From Streptomyces sp. SDr-06 (GTDB lineage Bacteria; Actinomycetota; Actinomycetes; Streptomycetales; Streptomycetaceae): DNA of 64,000 nucleotides. How positions within the stretch are numbered: position 1 is the first letter of the stretch; each line of letters begins with the position of its first letter. Under the pieces are notes generated by a model that was given only the letters and a program-made list of their open reading frames with translations, ran no database searches and had not been told where the DNA came from. The stretch covers positions 1 to 64,000 of the forward strand of contig NZ_QOLA01000028.1 of NCBI RefSeq assembly GCF_003324565.1. The letters are read 5' to 3'. Below, piece after piece: positions 47,642 to 56,326 of the stretch. The translations under genes and the position numbers were made by a program.

Positions 47642-47926
47642 ATGGGCGTTTTTTCAAGGTTTCGCCGTAAGGCCGACGAGGCTGTCGCGGAGTCGACCGA
47701 GGAAGTGAAGGCCGCCACCCTGACGGCGGACCCGGAGACGGAGACCGAGGGCGACACCGACGCCCCGGCCGACGCCCCGGCGGCCGAGGCTTCCGACGTC
47801 GAGGCGGACGAGCGGACCGGGGCGGCGGAGCCCGCCGAGGCCGCGGCGGAGGGGGTCGAGATCCCCAAGCAGCAGTCGGCCGAGGAAGCGGCGGACAACG
47901 AGGCCGGCGAAAGCGCTCGGAAGTAG
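47642..47926 (+). CDS. Small acidic protein with conserved termini
   Basis: A 94-residue protein. The basic N-terminus MGVFSRFRRKADEA and the C-terminus VEIPKQQSAEEAADNEAGE are the parts I remember as constant in streptomycetes. The middle is a disordered Ala/Glu/Asp-rich linker. It has sometimes been labelled gliding-motility protein, without evidence visible here. The start is ATG 47642 behind GGAG. It sits 20 bases ahead of the antitoxin-like gene in the same direction, so a two-gene operon is likely. Confidence 0.8.
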   Translation: MGVFSRFRRKADEAVAESTEEVKAATLTADPETETEGDTDAPADAPAAEASDVEADERTGAAEPAEAAAEGVEIPKQQSAEEAADNEAGESARK

Positions 47927-47946
47927 TTTCACAGGGAAGGTGCCCC

Positions 47947-48189
47947 ATGGGTTTCCTGGAGCAATTGAAAGCCAAGCTGGCCCCTGCCAGGGACAAGGTC
48001 TCCGACCTCGCGCAGCAGCACGGGGACAAGATCGACCAGGGCCTGGAGAAGGCCGCCAGGCTGGTCGACGAGAAGACCAAGGGCAAGTACAGCGACCAGA
48101 TCCAGTCAGGTACGGGAAAGGCCAAGGAAGCCCTGGACCGCATGTCCCACAAGGACGACGGGGGCACGCCGCCCGCGTCCACGTCCTGA
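47947..48189 (+). CDS. Rv0909/MT0933-like antitoxin-family protein
   Basis: An 80-residue basic/amphipathic protein. MGFLEQLKAKLAPARDKVSDLAQQHGDKIDQGLEKAARLVDEKTKGKYSDQI-type sequence in the first 55 residues fits the Rv0909-like antitoxin family, mostly helical. The partner toxin of the mycobacterial pair (an Rv0910-like SRPBCC protein) is not adjacent, so whether this acts as an antitoxin is open. The start is ATG 47947 after GGGAAGG. Confidence 0.8.
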   Translation: MGFLEQLKAKLAPARDKVSDLAQQHGDKIDQGLEKAARLVDEKTKGKYSDQIQSGTGKAKEALDRMSHKDDGGTPPASTS

Positions 48190-48198
48190 ACCACGCGT

Positions 48199-48239
48199 GC
48201 CGGAGGGCCGTGGAGCTGTCCGCTCCACGGCCCTCCGGC
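48199..48239. terminator. Strong bidirectional intrinsic terminator
   Basis: An 18-bp perfect stem (48199-48216 and 48222-48239) with a 5-base loop between the antitoxin-like and dioxygenase-like genes. Confidence 0.9.
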
Positions 48240-48264
48240 GTGTGCTCGTCCCCTCTGCCAGGTT

Positions 48265-48966
48265 TCAGGACCAGACGCCGACGAAGTAGCCGACTCCGTA
48301 CGGCGCGTCCTCATGAAGCAGGCGTCCGGCGAGGCCCGCGTCCCGGGCCGCCCCGGCGAGGACCTGCCAGGGCGCGCGTCCCGCGGCCTTCAGCTCGTAC
48401 GCCAGCTTGTCGTCCAGGCCCATCAGGGTGCCGGTGTCGGCGGCGCCGAGGGCCGCGGACGCGACCTCGTCGAAGCCGGCGGCCCGCTCGTCCAGGTAGC
48501 CCGGCGCCTTCAGGGTGCGGCAGGCGCTGCCGTCGCCCATGACGAGGAGCGCGACCCGGCTGCCCCTGGCGGCCAGTTCCTCTCCGGCGGCGATGCAGAA
48601 CTTGGGCTCCAGCGTCTCGGCGACGGCAAGTCCCTCGACGGGCGCGTCCGCCCACCCGGCCCGTTCCAGGAGCCAGGCGCCCACCGTGAGCGACAGCGGA
48701 AGCTGCTGCTCCCCGGCTTCGCCCGGCCCGAGGCGTACGGACACGTCCACGCCGTACCCGGCGAACGAGCCAACTGCCCCTTGCCGGAAGGCGCCCCCGT
48801 GCTCCGCGGGGCCGACCACGACCAGGAGGTCGGGCCGGGACGCGGCGAGGACGCCGACGGCATCGGCGCAGGCGTCGCGCGCCGCGTCGAGTTCCGGCGC
48901 GGCACCGGCGGCGACCTCCGGCACGAGAAGAGGCGGGCAGGGGCAGACAGCGGCGGCTACGAGCAT
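48265..48966 (-). CDS. LigB-like class III extradiol dioxygenase family protein, metal site doubtful
   Basis: A 233-residue protein of the class III extradiol/LigB fold, found in actinobacteria near miaB. The N-terminal segment reads AAAVCPCPPLLVPEV; in true dioxygenases the matching loop carries a metal-binding His (PHPP), here Cys. AEHGGAF supplies one His, but the full Fe/Zn set is not evident. So ring cleavage is doubtful, and the annotation is by fold only. The start is ATG 48966. It is transcribed in the same direction as miaB, 48 bases downstream of it. Confidence 0.8.
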   Translation of the reverse strand: MLVAAAVCPCPPLLVPEVAAGAAPELDAARDACADAVGVLAASRPDLLVVVGPAEHGGAFRQGAVGSFAGYGVDVSVRLGPGEAGEQQLPLSLTVGAWLLERAGWADAPVEGLAVAETLEPKFCIAAGEELAARGSRVALLVMGDGSACRTLKAPGYLDERAAGFDEVASAALGAADTGTLMGLDDKLAYELKAAGRAPWQVLAGAARDAGLAGRLLHEDAPYGVGYFVGVWS

Positions 48967-49014
48967 GATCCGCAGCCTAGTCCGCTTCCGGCGCCCCGGC
49001 CCTGCGGTCCGGGA

Positions 49015-50502
49015 TCAGAGCACCGAACAGCCGCCGGTGGGCTCCGGGAGCGGCGCGGGAACGCCGATCGACGGCAGGCCGAGCATCACACCGGCGGGCT
49101 TCTGCGCGGGCGCGGCGTTGCGCTTCTCCCAGGCGTCGCCCGCGCGGGTCCGGCGTACGGCCGTCGTCGGGCCCTCGGCGAGCAGGTGGTGCGGGGCGGC
49201 GTAGGTGATCTCGACGGTCACCACGTCGCCCGGGCGCACCTCTTCGTCCGGCTTGGTGAAGTGCACCAGGCGGTTGTCGGGGGCGCGGCCGGAGAGGCGC
49301 TGCGTGGAGCCGTCCTTGCGGCCCTCGCCCTCGGCGACCATGACCTCCAGGACGCGACCGACCTGCTTCTTGTTCTCCTCCCAGGAGATCTCCTCCTGAA
49401 GGGCGGACAGGCGCATGTAGCGGTCCTGCACGACCTCCTTGGGAATCTGCCCGTCCATGGTCGCCGCCGGGGTCCCGGGGCGCTTGGAGTACTGGAAGGT
49501 GAACGCGTTCGCGAAGCGGGCCTCGCGGACCGTGTGCATGGTCTGCTCGAAGTCCTCCTCGGTCTCGCCGGGGAAGCCCACGATGATGTCGGTGGAGATG
49601 GCGGCGTGCGGAATGGCGGCACGCACCTTCTCGATGATCCCGAGGAAACGCTCCTGCCGGTACGAGCGGCGCATCGCCTTGAGCACTGTGTCCGAACCGG
49701 ACTGCAGGGGCATGTGCAGCTGCGGCATCACGTTCGGGGTCTCGGCCATCGCGGCGATCACGTCGTCCGTGAAGTCACGCGGGTGCGGCGAGGTGAAGCG
49801 GACCCGCTCCAGGCCCTCGATGGTGCCGCAGGCGCGCAGCAGCTTGCTGAAGGCCTCCCGGTCACCGATGTCCGAACCGTAGGCGTTGACGTTCTGCCCG
49901 AGCAGCGTGATCTCGGAGACGCCCTCGGCGACCAGCGCCTCGATCTCGGCCAGGATGTCGCCGGGACGGCGGTCCTTCTCCTTGCCGCGCAGCGCCGGGA
50001 CGATGCAGAAGGTGCACGTGTTGTTGCAGCCCACCGAGATGGACACCCAGGCCGCGTACGCCGACTCGCGGCGGGTCGGCAGCGTGGACGGGAACGCCTC
50101 CAGGGACTCGGCGATCTCGACCTGCGCCTCCTCCTGGATGCGGGCGCGCTCCAGGAGCACCGGCAGCTTGCCGATGTTGTGCGTGCCGAAGACGACATCG
50201 ACCCAGGGGGCCCGCTGCACGATGGTGTCGCGGTCCTTCTGGGCGAGGCAGCCGCCGACGGCGATCTGCATGCCGGGCCGCTTCGTCTTCATCGGGGCGA
50301 GCCTGCCGAGATTGCCGTACAGCTTGTTGTCGGCGTTCTCCCGCACCGCGCAGGTGTTGAAGACGACGACATCGGCATCACCGTCGGCGCCCTCGGGCGC
50401 GCGGACATAACCGGCCCCCTCAAGGAGGCCGGACAGCCGCTCGGAGTCGTGGACGTTCATCTGGCACCCGTAGGTGCGCACCTCGTAGGTCTTCGCACTC
50501 AT
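49015..50502 (-). CDS. miaB: tRNA-2-methylthio-N6-dimethylallyladenosine synthase
   Basis: A 495-residue radical SAM methylthiotransferase. The UPF0004 domain has C13, C51 and C85 for the auxiliary 4Fe-4S cluster (TYGCQMNVHDSERL, FNTCAVR, GGCLAQ). The radical SAM cluster is CNNTCTFC. The TRAM domain is C-terminal (about 385-450), after which a short tail ends in GGCSVL. The start is ATG 50502; GTG 50511 is in frame. It thiomethylates tRNA after MiaA. Confidence 0.97.
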   Translation of the reverse strand: MSAKTYEVRTYGCQMNVHDSERLSGLLEGAGYVRAPEGADGDADVVVFNTCAVRENADNKLYGNLGRLAPMKTKRPGMQIAVGGCLAQKDRDTIVQRAPWVDVVFGTHNIGKLPVLLERARIQEEAQVEIAESLEAFPSTLPTRRESAYAAWVSISVGCNNTCTFCIVPALRGKEKDRRPGDILAEIEALVAEGVSEITLLGQNVNAYGSDIGDREAFSKLLRACGTIEGLERVRFTSPHPRDFTDDVIAAMAETPNVMPQLHMPLQSGSDTVLKAMRRSYRQERFLGIIEKVRAAIPHAAISTDIIVGFPGETEEDFEQTMHTVREARFANAFTFQYSKRPGTPAATMDGQIPKEVVQDRYMRLSALQEEISWEENKKQVGRVLEVMVAEGEGRKDGSTQRLSGRAPDNRLVHFTKPDEEVRPGDVVTVEITYAAPHHLLAEGPTTAVRRTRAGDAWEKRNAAPAQKPAGVMLGLPSIGVPAPLPEPTGGCSVL

Positions 50503-50571
50503 CTCGTACACCAGGGTACGGGGCCCGCCACCCCCTGGTCCTCGCGGGCGATGAACTGGCAGGATCCAGCC

Positions 50572-51567
50572 ATGCTCCCCGCTCTGTCCCGGCTCGCCCG
50601 CAACCGCGTCCTGCAAGGGTCCGCGGCCGCCGTGGTGGCCGTCGGGCTGCTCGTGTGGTGGCTCTTTCCCTTCGGCAGCCCGTCGCCCGCGGGGACCATC
50701 GACTTCAGCACGGGCGTGCGCACCGGGGTCTACCAGCGGTACGGCGAGCTGCTGGAGCAGGCACTCGCGAGCGATCTCCCGGACGTGCACGTCAATCTCC
50801 GCACGAGCCAGGGCTCGCAGCAGAACCTGGAGCGCCTGGCCGACGGGATCTCCGACTTCACCGTCGCCACGGCGGACTCCGTCGACAAGTTCCGCCGGGA
50901 CAACAAACCGGGCGCGGACCGGCTGCGCGGCTGCGCCCGGCTGTACGACGACTACGTGCAGCTGGTGGTGCCCCAGGACTCCCCGGTGCGCTCCGTCGCG
51001 GACCTGCGCGGCAAGCGGGTCGCCGTCGGGCAGGACGGTTCCGGGGTACGCCTGCTCGCCGAGCGCCTGCTCCCGGCCGCCGGACTCAACCCGCGGAAGG
51101 ACATCACCCCCATCCCCGCGGGCATCGACACCATGCCCGACCTGCTGCGGAACAAGCAGATCGACGCCTTCTTCTGGTCCGGGGGGCTGCCGACAACGGC
51201 CGTCCTCAAACTCTCCGAGGCGTACCCGATCCGGTTGATCCCGCTCGCGGATCTGGTGTCGGCCCTGCACAAGGCGGACGGCAGCACCGGCTACTACCGG
51301 GCGGCGACCATGCCCGCCGACGCCTACCCCAAGGCCCAGCGGGGAGTCCCGGTGCCGACCATCGCCGTGGCGAACCTGCTCGTCACCACCGACCGCACGA
51401 ACGCCGCCCTGACCGAGGGCTTCACCCGCACGGTCATAAACAGCCGCGACCGCATTGGACGCGAGGTGCACGCGGCCCAGCTGGTGGACCTCCGCACGGC
51501 GATCTACACGGATCCGCTGCCGCTGCACGACGGGGCGCGGGACTACTACCGGTCGGTCAAGCCGTGA
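50572..51567 (+). CDS. TAXI-family TRAP transporter solute-binding protein
   Basis: A 331-residue exported binding protein. One N-terminal hydrophobic segment (about 17-32) may be an uncleaved anchor, as no lipobox cysteine is visible. The fold starts at TIDFSTGVRTGVYQRYGELL, typical of TAXI proteins, which bind glutamate or other dicarboxylates in some systems. GRRWAVG-like loops and IDAFFWSGG are family-typical segments. The membrane subunits of a TRAP transporter are not adjacent, so it is an orphan. The start is ATG 50572 after AGGATC. A heptamer array follows the stop. Confidence 0.87.
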   Translation: MLPALSRLARNRVLQGSAAAVVAVGLLVWWLFPFGSPSPAGTIDFSTGVRTGVYQRYGELLEQALASDLPDVHVNLRTSQGSQQNLERLADGISDFTVATADSVDKFRRDNKPGADRLRGCARLYDDYVQLVVPQDSPVRSVADLRGKRVAVGQDGSGVRLLAERLLPAAGLNPRKDITPIPAGIDTMPDLLRNKQIDAFFWSGGLPTTAVLKLSEAYPIRLIPLADLVSALHKADGSTGYYRAATMPADAYPKAQRGVPVPTIAVANLLVTTDRTNAALTEGFTRTVINSRDRIGREVHAAQLVDLRTAIYTDPLPLHDGARDYYRSVKP

Positions 51568-51577
51568 CCGTTTGACC

Positions 51578-51633
51578 GTCGGTCGTCGGTCGTCGGTCGT
51601 CGGTCGTCGGTCGTCGGTCGTCGGTCGTCGGTC
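51578..51633. repeat. Heptamer array, 8 copies of GTCGGTC
   Basis: Eight perfect head-to-tail copies of GTCGGTC (56 bp), eleven bases past the TAXI gene stop. Confidence 0.97.
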
Positions 51634-51675
51634 AGATGATGACCGCTGAACTCTGATCTCCGATCTCTGAAATCT

Positions 51676-51724
51676 GTCAGCCGTCAGCCGTCAGCCGTCA
51701 GCCGTCAGCCGTCAGCCGTCAGCC
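51676..51724. repeat. Heptamer array, 7 copies of GTCAGCC
   Basis: Seven perfect copies of GTCAGCC. Nearby GATGACCGCTGA and TGAAATCTGTCAGCCGTC are each duplicated, so a longer composite unit also repeats. The same heptamer recurs inverted at 59.8 kb. Confidence 0.97.
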
Positions 51725-51799
51725 AGAGGATGACCGCTGACATTTGAAATCTGTCAGCCGTCGACCCAACACCCCGCCGCGCACGACGACCTCCCGCCC

Positions 51800-53203
51800 T
51801 CACGCCCCCGGTTGCGTACGCGGCACCGTGACGGTCACGCGCAGGCCGTGCGGGGTGTTGTGGGCGTAGGCGATGGTTCCGCCGCCTGCCGCGAGCAGGG
51901 CGCGGGAGATGGAGAGGCCGAGGCCGGAGCCCTTGACGTTCTGGTGGCGGCCCGCTCGCCAGAAGCGGTCGCCGATGCGGCCCAGTTCCTCGTCCGAGAG
52001 GCCAGGGCCGAGGTCGGTCACCGTCACGGTGGCCCTGGGGCCGTCGACCGCGACGGTGACCCGCACGTCCTCGCCTTCCGGGGTGAACTTCAGCGCGTTG
52101 TCGATCACGGCGTCCAGGGCACTGGAGAGCGCCACCGGGTCCGCCCAGCCGGTGGCCGCGGCCGAGCCGTCCGCGATCAGGCGTACGCCCTTGTCCTCGG
52201 CGAGCGGCCGCCACGCGGCGACCCGCTCCCCCACCAGTGCCCCGATGTCGGTGAGTTGGAGGTCGGCCGCGGCGTGTTCGGCCAGCGCGAGGCCCAGCAG
52301 GTCGTCGAGCACCTGGGCGAGGCGCTTGCCCTCCGTGCGTACCGAGGCGATCTCCTCGTTCCCTTCCGGGAGTTCGAGTGCGAGGAGCTCGATGCGGAGC
52401 AGCAGGGCGGACAGCGGGTTGCGCAGTTGGTGCGAGGCGTCGGCGACGAAGGCGCGCTGCTGTTCGAGCACCTCTTCGACGTTGTCGGCCATCTCGTTGA
52501 ACGAGTGGGCCAGCCTTCGGAGTTCCGGGGGCCCGCCGGCCGCCGCGACGCGCGAGTTCATGCGTCCGGTCGCGATGTCGTGGGTGACGGCGTCCAGGAC
52601 GCGTACGGGCCTGAGCACCCAGCCGGTCAGCCGGAACGCCGCGCCGACCGCGAGCAGCATGGCCGCGAGCTCGCCCGCTCCGATGAGGAGCCAGCCGTGC
52701 AGGGTGCCGGACCGCATGCTTCCGGTGGGTGACTCGGTGACCACGACCGCGATCACATCGCCCTCGCGCACCACGGGCGAGGCCACCACCAGACGGCCTC
52801 GCTGCCAGGGCCACACCTGGGCCGGGTCGTGGCTGCGGCGTCCAGCGAGGGCCTCGTGGAAGGCCATGTAGCCCTCGCCCCTGTCGGGCATGTGCCAGCC
52901 GTGGGGGGCGCTCGCCATGGCCGTGCCGTTGCGGAAGAACACGCCCGCGTTGATCCCGTACAGGGTCGAATAGCGGGTGAGCTCCTCCTCCAGCGTGGTC
53001 AGGCGTTCCGCGCTGTTGGTGTCGTTGCCGTCGGGGGCCGTGACGAACTGGGCCAGCGCGGCGAAGCGCGCCGTGTCGTCGATGCGGTCCACGACCACCC
53101 GCTGCTGCTGCGCGCGGGCCACGCTCAGGGCGAGCGGAAAGCCGAACGCGACCAGTACGAGCGCGAGCAGGAAGATGAGGAGCGGGAGAAGGCGGGTGCG
53201 CAC
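51800..53203 (-). CDS. gluK: Sensor histidine kinase GluK
   Basis: A 467-residue membrane kinase. TM1 is about residues 5-27, an extracellular sensor region runs to about 165, and TM2 is about 168-190. A HAMP domain is followed by H258 in FVADASHQLRNPL, the ATPase N-box DNALKFTP and the G-box GSGLGLSIS. With GluR it forms the two-component system that in S. coelicolor senses extracellular glutamate and controls gluABCD. The start is GTG 53203, 15 bases past the gluR stop. Ligand binding is inferred from synteny. Confidence 0.93.
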   Translation of the reverse strand: MRTRLLPLLIFLLALVLVAFGFPLALSVARAQQQRVVVDRIDDTARFAALAQFVTAPDGNDTNSAERLTTLEEELTRYSTLYGINAGVFFRNGTAMASAPHGWHMPDRGEGYMAFHEALAGRRSHDPAQVWPWQRGRLVVASPVVREGDVIAVVVTESPTGSMRSGTLHGWLLIGAGELAAMLLAVGAAFRLTGWVLRPVRVLDAVTHDIATGRMNSRVAAAGGPPELRRLAHSFNEMADNVEEVLEQQRAFVADASHQLRNPLSALLLRIELLALELPEGNEEIASVRTEGKRLAQVLDDLLGLALAEHAAADLQLTDIGALVGERVAAWRPLAEDKGVRLIADGSAAATGWADPVALSSALDAVIDNALKFTPEGEDVRVTVAVDGPRATVTVTDLGPGLSDEELGRIGDRFWRAGRHQNVKGSGLGLSISRALLAAGGGTIAYAHNTPHGLRVTVTVPRTQPGA

Positions 53204-53218
53204 CGGGGCTCTCGGACC

Positions 53219-53920
53219 TCAGTGGGCGGCCGGCGCGACGAGCCGGTAGCCGACGCCGCGCACGGTCTCGATCAGTGCAGGCATGCGCAACTTGGAGCGC
53301 AGGGAGGCGACGTGCACTTCGAGGGTGCGGCCGGTCCCTTCCCAACTGGTGCGCCACACCTCACTGATGATCTGTTCCCGGCGGAACACGACGCCTGGCC
53401 GCTGGGCCAGCAGCGCGAGCAGGTCGAACTCCTTGCGGGTCAGCTGCACGCTCTCGCCGTCGACGCTGACCCGGCGGGTGGGAAGTTCGATCTGCACGCG
53501 GCCTAGCCGCAGTTCGGCCTCGACGGACTCGGGCCGGGCGCCCGGCGGCGGGCGCCGGATCACCGCGTGGATACGGGCGATGAGTTCGCCGGTGTCGTAC
53601 GGCTTGACCACGTAGTCATCGGCGCCCAGGTTCAGGCCGTGGATGCGCGAACGGACGTCGGCGCGGGCGGTCACCATGATCACTGGGGTGGCGGTGCGCT
53701 TGCGGATCTTGCCGCAGACCTCGTAGCCGTCCTGGTCGGGCAGCCCGAGGTCGAGCAGGACCACACCGAAGGGCGGTTTGGCACTGCGGTCGTCAGGAAG
53801 GAGGGCCTGGAGCGCCTCCTCGCCGTTGCGGGCGTGCTTCACCTCGAAGCCGTGCTTGCCGAGCACGGCGGACAGGGCGGCGGCGACATGGTCGTCGTCC
53901 TCGACGAGCAGCAGTCTCAT
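53219..53920 (-). CDS. gluR: Response regulator GluR (OmpR/PhoB family)
   Basis: A 233-residue response regulator. The receiver domain has D7-D9, D57 (VLLDLGLPD) and Lys in VVKPYDTGEL. The C-terminal winged helix spans about 130-230 (LTRKEFDLLALLAQRPG and EVHVASLRSKLR). The start is ATG 53920 behind GGAAGGGG. It is divergent from gluA across 294 bases, so it can control both its own operon and the transporter. Confidence 0.94.
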   Translation of the reverse strand: MRLLLVEDDDHVAAALSAVLGKHGFEVKHARNGEEALQALLPDDRSAKPPFGVVLLDLGLPDQDGYEVCGKIRKRTATPVIMVTARADVRSRIHGLNLGADDYVVKPYDTGELIARIHAVIRRPPPGARPESVEAELRLGRVQIELPTRRVSVDGESVQLTRKEFDLLALLAQRPGVVFRREQIISEVWRTSWEGTGRTLEVHVASLRSKLRMPALIETVRGVGYRLVAPAAH

Positions 53921-54214
53921 GGCCCCCCTTCCTGGATTTCGCGGACGTTCCCCGGCCCACAGGCCTGAACGATCATCGGCCGCGTCACGGCATGTACCCC
54001 CGAATCCATGCCCATGGGCGCCACTTCGGTCAAGGGGGCGCCCGCCCTTGCGCACCATCCGTTACGGAGCCGGTATTCCCCCGGGGTGCCCGCTCACCCA
54101 GAGTGCTTCCACGCAACCGGATCGTTATGCTCAAGTTCCGCTCAGATGTAATGACGCTGGTCACGACTCCCCACTACGGTCCTCCCCAACCGAGGAGGAC
54201 GGAGCAAGAAGCCG

Positions 54215-55000
54215 ATGAGCGGAGTATCAGTGGCCAAGGGGACCGAGGACGCCGTACCCGCGTCGGGTGACCTGGTCGTGCTGAACAACGTCAACAAACA
54301 CTTCGGCGCGCTGCATGTGCTCCAGGACATCGACCTGACCATCGCCCGTGGCGAGGTCGTCGTCGTCATCGGGCCCTCAGGGTCCGGGAAGTCCACGCTG
54401 TGCCGCACCATCAACCGCCTGGAGACGATCGATTCCGGGGCGATCTCGATCGACGGCAAGCCGCTGCCCCAGGAGGGCAGGGAGCTGGCGCGGCTGCGTG
54501 CCGATGTCGGCATGGTCTTCCAGTCGTTCAACCTCTTCGCGCACAAGACGGTGCTGGAGAACGTGATGCTGGGCCAGGTGAAGGTCCGCAAGGCCGACAA
54601 GCAGGAGGCCGAGCAGAAGGCCCGCACCCTGCTCGACCGGGTCGGCGTCGGTACCCAGGCCGACAAGTACCCGGCGCAGCTCTCCGGAGGCCAGCAGCAA
54701 CGCGTCGCGATCGCCCGGGCGTTGGCGATGGACCCGAAGGTGATGCTCTTCGACGAGCCCACGTCGGCGCTCGACCCCGAGATGATCAACGAGGTCCTCG
54801 AGGTCATGCAGCAGCTGGCGCGGGACGGGATGACCATGGTCGTCGTCACCCACGAGATGGGCTTCGCCCGCTCCGCCGCGAACCGGGTCGTCTTCATGGC
54901 CGACGGCAAGATCGTCGAAGAGGCCACGCCGGACCAGTTCTTCAGCAACCCGCGCAGCGACCGGGCCAAGGACTTCCTGTCGAAGATCCTGCACCACTGA
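54215..55000 (+). CDS. gluA: Glutamate ABC transporter ATP-binding protein
   Basis: A 261-residue ABC ATPase. Walker A is GPSGSGKST at about 53-61, the signature LSGGQQQRVAIARAL, Walker B VMLFDEPTSALDPE and the H-loop VVTHEMGFARS, the amino-acid-uptake (HAAT) subclass. The start is ATG 54215; a GTG five codons later with GCGGAG upstream is a possible alternative. It leads the operon and is separated from gluB by a 310-base repeat-like stretch. Confidence 0.94.
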   Translation: MSGVSVAKGTEDAVPASGDLVVLNNVNKHFGALHVLQDIDLTIARGEVVVVIGPSGSGKSTLCRTINRLETIDSGAISIDGKPLPQEGRELARLRADVGMVFQSFNLFAHKTVLENVMLGQVKVRKADKQEAEQKARTLLDRVGVGTQADKYPAQLSGGQQQRVAIARALAMDPKVMLFDEPTSALDPEMINEVLEVMQQLARDGMTMVVVTHEMGFARSAANRVVFMADGKIVEEATPDQFFSNPRSDRAKDFLSKILHH

Positions 55001-55300
55001 CGACCGTCGGCCGGCAGACACCGACTGGCCGACGGCAGCCGACAGATGACGGATGGCGGATGCCGGGATGTCAGACGGCAGATGCCGGACATCGACCGGC
55101 TGCCTGACGGCCGACGTCCGCCGGGCCGACGGCTACCGCCCGACGCCCGCCGTCCGGCGGCCGACGCCTGACAGTCACCGGATCGCAACTGTCAGATGGC
55201 AGATAAGAGATGACAGACGGCAGAGGTCCGATGTCAACTGACTCTCGACGCCTGGCAATTGTCGGCCGACCGATGACGACCAACGACCCACGACGCAAGG
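55001..55300. repeat. Degenerate GACGG/CTGAC-type repeats between gluA and gluB
   Basis: About 300 bases without coding signs, dense in short variants such as GCCGACGGC, CAGACGGCAG, CAGATGGCAG and CTGACGG. It resembles an eroded version of the heptamer arrays at 51.6 and 59.8 kb. Confidence 0.6.
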
Positions 55301-55310
55301 AATGTTCGCC

Positions 55311-56231
55311 ATGATGCTCCGCAAGTCCGCCGCCGTCGCGGCGATCGCCGCGCTCGCCCTGACCGCGACCGCCTGTGGCGGCAAGTCCGGCTCCGCCGGT
55401 GACAAGCAGTCGGCCCAGCCGGGCTCCAGCGGCGCACCGCAGCTGCCGACCTACACCGTCGCCTCGAACGTCACACTCGACTCGGCGACCTTCAAGGCGG
55501 CCAAGTCGCGCGGCAAGCTGATCATCGGCTCCAAGGCCGACCAGCCCTACCTCGGCTTCGAGGACCAGTCGACCAAGGAGCGCTCCGGCTTCGACGTCGA
55601 GATCGCCAAGATGATCGCCGCCGACCTGGGCTTCAAGGCCGACCAGATCGAGTGGAAGACCGTCGACTCCGGCGTGCGCGAGACCGCGATCTCCAAGGGA
55701 CAGGTCGACTACTACGTCGGCACCTACACGATCAACGACAAGCGCAAGAAGCTCGTCGGCTTCGCCGGCCCGTACTACAAGGCCGGTGCCGACCTGCTCG
55801 TCCGCAAGGACGACACCTCCATCACCGGCAAGGACTCCGTCAAGGGCAAGAAGGTCTGCTCGATCGTCGGCTCCACGCCGCTGCAGGAGATCAAGAAGCC
55901 CGAGTACGGCGCCTCCGTCGTCGAGCTCTCCAAGTACTCGGACTGCGTGCAGCAGCTCCTGTCCAAGCAGGTCGACGCGGTCACCACCGACGACGCGATC
56001 CTCAAGGGCTACGCCGCCAAGAACTCCGGCAAGCTCCGGGTGGTCGGCAAGCCGTTCACCGAGGAGCCGTACGGCATCGGCATGAACAAGGACGACAAGG
56101 CGCTGCGCGACTTCATCAACGCCGCCCTCGAGAAGCACGAGCAGGACGGCACCTACAAGAAGATCTACGACGCCACGCTCGGCCTGTCCGGCTCCACCTA
56201 CCAGGCCCCGCCGGCCGTCGTCCGCTACTGA
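55311..56231 (+). CDS. gluB: Glutamate-binding lipoprotein of the ABC transporter
   Basis: A 306-residue type 3 solute-binding lipoprotein. The signal ends in LTATACGG, with the Cys as lipid anchor. The binding domain includes GFEDQSTKERSGFDVEIAKMIA, VDYYVGTYTINDKRK and TTDDAILKGYAA. I place the start at ATG 55311, nine bases after AAGGA; ATG 55302 is too close to it. It delivers glutamate to GluCD. Confidence 0.93.
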   Translation: MMLRKSAAVAAIAALALTATACGGKSGSAGDKQSAQPGSSGAPQLPTYTVASNVTLDSATFKAAKSRGKLIIGSKADQPYLGFEDQSTKERSGFDVEIAKMIAADLGFKADQIEWKTVDSGVRETAISKGQVDYYVGTYTINDKRKKLVGFAGPYYKAGADLLVRKDDTSITGKDSVKGKKVCSIVGSTPLQEIKKPEYGASVVELSKYSDCVQQLLSKQVDAVTTDDAILKGYAAKNSGKLRVVGKPFTEEPYGIGMNKDDKALRDFINAALEKHEQDGTYKKIYDATLGLSGSTYQAPPAVVRY

Positions 56232-56246
56232 TCGACGCCGCTTGAA

Positions 56247-56271
56247 GCGCCCCGTACCCGGTACGGGGCGC
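56247..56271 (+). terminator. Intercistronic hairpin between gluB and gluC
   Basis: A 25-base near-palindrome, stem 56247-56258 with 56260-56271, in the 95-base gluB-gluC gap. Such hairpins in ABC operons often attenuate or protect the binding-protein message, giving it more copies than the permeases. Confidence 0.6.
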
Positions 56272-56326
56272 CAAGGCCCTGCCGCCACCCGATGACCCAG
56301 CCGCTGCCCGCCGACGCGGAGACCTC

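Noticed and set aside
51576..51730. Possible CRISPR-like repeat
   Set aside because: The units are contiguous 7-mers without spacers and no cas genes are present; this is a tandem array.
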